Source of the DNA: JBBQKP01 sp038326995
GTDB lineage: Bacteria; Planctomycetota; Phycisphaerae; Tepidisphaerales; Tepidisphaeraceae
Direction of reading: 5' to 3'
NCBI GenBank assembly: GCA_038326995.1
Contig: JBBQKP010000135.1
Span: 1 to 9,128 of the forward strand
DNA length: 9,128 nucleotides
The first letter of the stretch is position 1. Each line of letters begins with the position of its first letter. The notes under the pieces are model-generated. The model was given only the letters and a program-made list of their open reading frames with translations. It did not search any database and had not been told where the DNA came from. A program made the position numbers and the translations under genes. Of the stretch, positions 7,512-9,128 are shown piece after piece.

Positions 7512-8172
7512 TCCGCCCTCCGTGTCTTCATCGACCCAACAGATTGCCGTCTGAATCCCATACCTCGCGCAGAACGAAATTCACCGGTTATAGGCCCTGA
7601 AACAGCAGTATCGGACGACAAATTACTCCTCACAACGTCCGCTAACGTGCATTTCCGACAGTAAATAATGGATCGCGAATCCCCGTCAGTGTTTGATCGA
7701 GTCGAAAGAGTGCAACAGTGGTTCTGCGGCGTGTCGATCAAACAGTCCCCGACACAACACCGCTTCGCCCGCGTGTCGGCCAACCCTTCCCCGACACTCT
7801 TACGAACCCGCGGCGTGTCGATGAACCATTCCCCGACACACCACCACCCCGCAAGCGTGTCGGGGAAGAGCCCCCCGACACTCGATCGACCAAAAAATGT
7901 GTCGGGGAAGTTCCGCCCGACACGCCAGAAGTCCTGCCGACAAGACCACAGGCTTGGCGAAGCTGACGCGGATGATTCGCCGCATGATGGGCAAGTGAAG
8001 CGATACGTAGTGCAACAAACGTAATGTGATTTCGCCAACACCGACCGATCGGGCTCTACTGCTGCAGACGTGTCGAGGGGCGAGGCCAATCGTCAGCCAG
8101 ACCCCGCGAACATCTAAGGGTACAACGAATCACAGCAATGAGCCGCATCCACAAACGCCCGCCCTGCGAAAA
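7512..8172. other. 660-bp region without a credible gene, containing a dyad array
   Basis: Apart from the array at 7731-7923, I see no gene with homology, a start site or codon bias that I can defend. Long ORFs cross the region in several frames on both strands, because the array has a period of 42 (divisible by three) and few stop triplets. No clear intrinsic terminator for the gene ending at 8173 was found in the 8090-8172 stretch. The region may act as a 3' untranslated region of the tcmP/three-Cys unit, as an upstream region for the gene starting at 7511, or both. Confidence 0.6.
7731..7923. repeat. Array of five 25-bp imperfect palindromes at exact 42-bp period
   Basis: The units lie at 7731-7755, 7773-7797, 7815-7839, 7857-7881 and 7899-7923. 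Each begins with GTGTCG and ends with CGACAC, so each is a dyad. The perfect stems are 6, 7, 6, 9 and 8 bp. The 17-bp spacers differ from one another, although 7714-7730 and 7756-7772 are partly alike. Start-to-start distance is 42 bp every time. The centres are asymmetric: a GGGGAA core lies on the minus strand in units 1-3 and on the plus strand in units 4-5. A degenerate earlier unit may begin at 7689 (GTGT in phase). The array could be protein-binding sites in helical phase, a run of RNA or DNA hairpins, or a minisatellite. Function is not shown by the sequence. Confidence 0.93.
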
Positions 8173-8949
8173 CTAGCTGCGAGCCCGTGGCGCTCGTGTG
8201 GCTCCCAGAACAGTGAGAGACCTTCGCCCGTTAAGCGTTGTAACCGGTGGCATGGCATCGTAGGTCCGGCCGTCCAGCTCGCGGCCCGTTTTCTTCTTGT
8301 TCACCCCGCCCCATTGCTTGAAAAAGAATGCAACACCCGCAGCGCGGCATTGTCGCCGAATGTCGATGACCCATTCCCGTTTCATCTCGCGAGCGCGTGG
8401 GCCGCTCTCACCGCCTACGATGACCCAATCGATGCCGCTGAGATCGATCGTTCCCAATGACCCTAGCAGAGGCTCGACGGAGAGGAACTTGACGACAGCA
8501 CCGGTGCGACGGAGGTCATCGATGCGCGTCTTGTAGGCTTCGGTTTCCACGCTCACACCCATCCAGACATTGGATGGCCATACAATCTTAGATGAAAGCG
8601 ACAAAAGTCGATCGGCCCGCTTTGTGAGGACTTGAAACTCGTGCCAGTTCGCTCGGCGCATGACGTCAAAGACTTGATGGATGTAATCGAGTCCTACATC
8701 GACGTGAAACAAGTCGCTCATCGAATTGACAAAAATACGCTGTGGTTTCTTCCATCGCAACGGAAGTTCAAGGGCTTGTGGTTGAAGCGTGAGGTCGAAT
8801 CCGTTGACATAGTTCTTCTGACCCATTAGTTGCAATCGCTCGGCCATGCGTTTGGCGTAGCAGTTTTTGCAGCCTGGACTGATCTTGGTGCAACCCGTGA
8901 CCGGGTTCCAAGTCGATTCTGTCCACTCGATGGATGATGATTGGGCCAT
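8173..8949 (-). CDS. Gp37/Gp68-family (DUF5131-like) three-cysteine protein
   Basis: This 258-residue protein belongs to the phage Gp37/Gp68 (DUF5131) family, whose three-cysteine motif suggests a radical-SAM-like iron-sulfur site; its reaction is unknown to me. The motif is C20-X6-C27-X2-C30 (GCTKISPGCKNCYA). Other family blocks in order are IEWTESTWNPVTGC (7-20), FVNSMSDLFH (73-82), FQVLTKRADRL (105-115), VWMGVSVE (128-135), FLSVEPLLG (155-163), WVIVGGESGP (175-184) and FFKQWGG (209-215). Length is normal and nothing essential appears missing. The ATG lies 3 bases after the stop of the upstream tcmP-like gene and has no clear Shine-Dalgarno, so translational coupling is likely. The last residues (GATRAPRARS) run past the usual conserved end. 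Members occur in phages, plasmids and genomic islands, so horizontal transfer is plausible but not demonstrated here. Confidence 0.92.
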   Translation of the reverse strand: MAQSSSIEWTESTWNPVTGCTKISPGCKNCYAKRMAERLQLMGQKNYVNGFDLTLQPQALELPLRWKKPQRIFVNSMSDLFHVDVGLDYIHQVFDVMRRANWHEFQVLTKRADRLLSLSSKIVWPSNVWMGVSVETEAYKTRIDDLRRTGAVVKFLSVEPLLGSLGTIDLSGIDWVIVGGESGPRAREMKREWVIDIRRQCRAAGVAFFFKQWGGVNKKKTGRELDGRTYDAMPPVTTLNGRRSLTVLGATRAPRARS

Positions 8950-8952
8950 GAT

Positions 8953-9128
8953 CTAGATTTTATCGAGGATATGGGTTGCAATTCTGCAGGCAATTTTGCC
9001 CCCCTCGCCGGAATTGCCCGCAGCGAAGAATAGCTGGAACAAAGGCCTGCCTTCATCGCTACGCAATACACGCGGATTTGAGGCAACGGTTGGAAACACC
9101 GTCTTAAGGCGTTCACCGTAGAACGCTC
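8953..9128 (-). CDS. tcmP: C-terminal end of a TcmP-like three-Cys-motif partner protein (5' end outside window)
   Basis: An open minus-strand frame enters from the right edge (first complete codon at 9126-9124) and gives 57 residues ending at a TAG (8955-8953). It begins AFYGERLKTVFP and contains PLFQLFFAAGN and the terminal KIACRIATHILDKI. The pattern of FY-ERL, then PLF-LFFA-N, then a final IALRIA-HIL-type helix is how TcmP proteins end as I recall them. TcmP is named for being encoded next to the three-Cys-motif protein, and the next gene, 3 bases downstream, is exactly that family. The context therefore supports the call. Only the tail is visible, so domain content and intactness cannot be judged. 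Confidence 0.75.
   Translation of the reverse strand, partial: AFYGERLKTVFPTVASNPRVLRSDEGRPLFQLFFAAGNSGEGGKIACRIATHILDKI

Noticed and set aside
7731..7923. CRISPR array
   Set aside because: The conserved parts are only the six-base ends of each 25-bp unit, the centres vary and change orientation, and the spacers are 17 bp, too short for CRISPR. No cas gene is present.
7668..8024. 118-residue plus-strand ORF with repeated V-S-x-x-x-S-P-T units
   Set aside because: The same array is read in another frame. The peptide repeat mirrors GTGTCG and CGACAC, and there is no Shine-Dalgarno or known family.
7508..8089. 193-residue minus-strand ORF across the dyad array, ending in a 4-base overlap with the next gene
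   Set aside because: Its middle is a 14-residue periodic sequence produced by translating the 42-bp array. Other frames on both strands are equally open there, so openness is explained by the period. The overlap with a GTG is suggestive but not enough.
8173..8205. Inverted repeat (GAGCC and GGCTC) at the end of the three-Cys gene
   Set aside because: Only five bases pair, with an unpaired 14-base interior and no T-run, so it is neither a convincing terminator nor a REP element.
8826..9116. 96-residue minus-strand ORF at the right edge
   Set aside because: It overlaps the start of the three-Cys gene and the tcmP-like tail in another frame. The alternative frame ending at 8953 has recognisable family sequence and this one does not.

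Overview
The window looks like part of a planctomycete chromosome of moderately high G+C. Two features support this. One is a very large secreted-type protein that carries the LEPR-XLL N-terminal motif (ESLEQRRMLS) and ends in a dockerin-like domain. The other is a neighbouring PEP-CTERM protein. The LEQRRMLS variant reminds me of Phycisphaerae-type planctomycetes, but class-level placement is only a guess.

Layout. Positions 1-506 are housekeeping on the plus strand: the C-terminal 113 codons of elongation factor Ts (tsf), a promoter, a tRNA-Asn(GTT) gene and a strong intrinsic terminator. From 723 to the right edge, every gene I can support is on the minus strand. Listed in transcription order from the right edge these are: (a) the 3' end of a gene resembling tcmP (three-Cys-motif partner protein), followed after 3 bases by a complete Gp37/Gp68-type (DUF5131-like) three-cysteine protein; (b) a 660-bp region without a credible gene, holding an array of five 25-bp dyads spaced at exactly 42 bp; (c) a protein with a helical N-terminal part and a fibronectin-III-like part, then a weakly supported small ORF; (d) a PEP-CTERM surface protein; (e) a 1508-residue LEPR-XLL protein with an intact zinc-metalloprotease motif, many RTX-like Gly/Asp repeats, an Ig-like segment and a dockerin-like C-terminus.

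How the parts may work together. The PEP-CTERM protein and the giant protein lie 69 bp apart in the same direction and both look destined for the envelope or exterior, so co-transcription is plausible. The tcmP-like gene and the three-cysteine gene form a tight two-gene unit of the kind known from phages and genomic islands. Its biochemical role is not established from this sequence.

The most unusual structure is the dyad array at 7731-7923. Each unit is GTGTCG-N13-CGACAC, and all five starts are exactly 42 bp apart, which is about four turns of B-DNA. The asymmetric centres point one way in units 1-3 and the other way in units 4-5. It is not a CRISPR array, and the long ORFs that cross it are by-products of its period being divisible by three.
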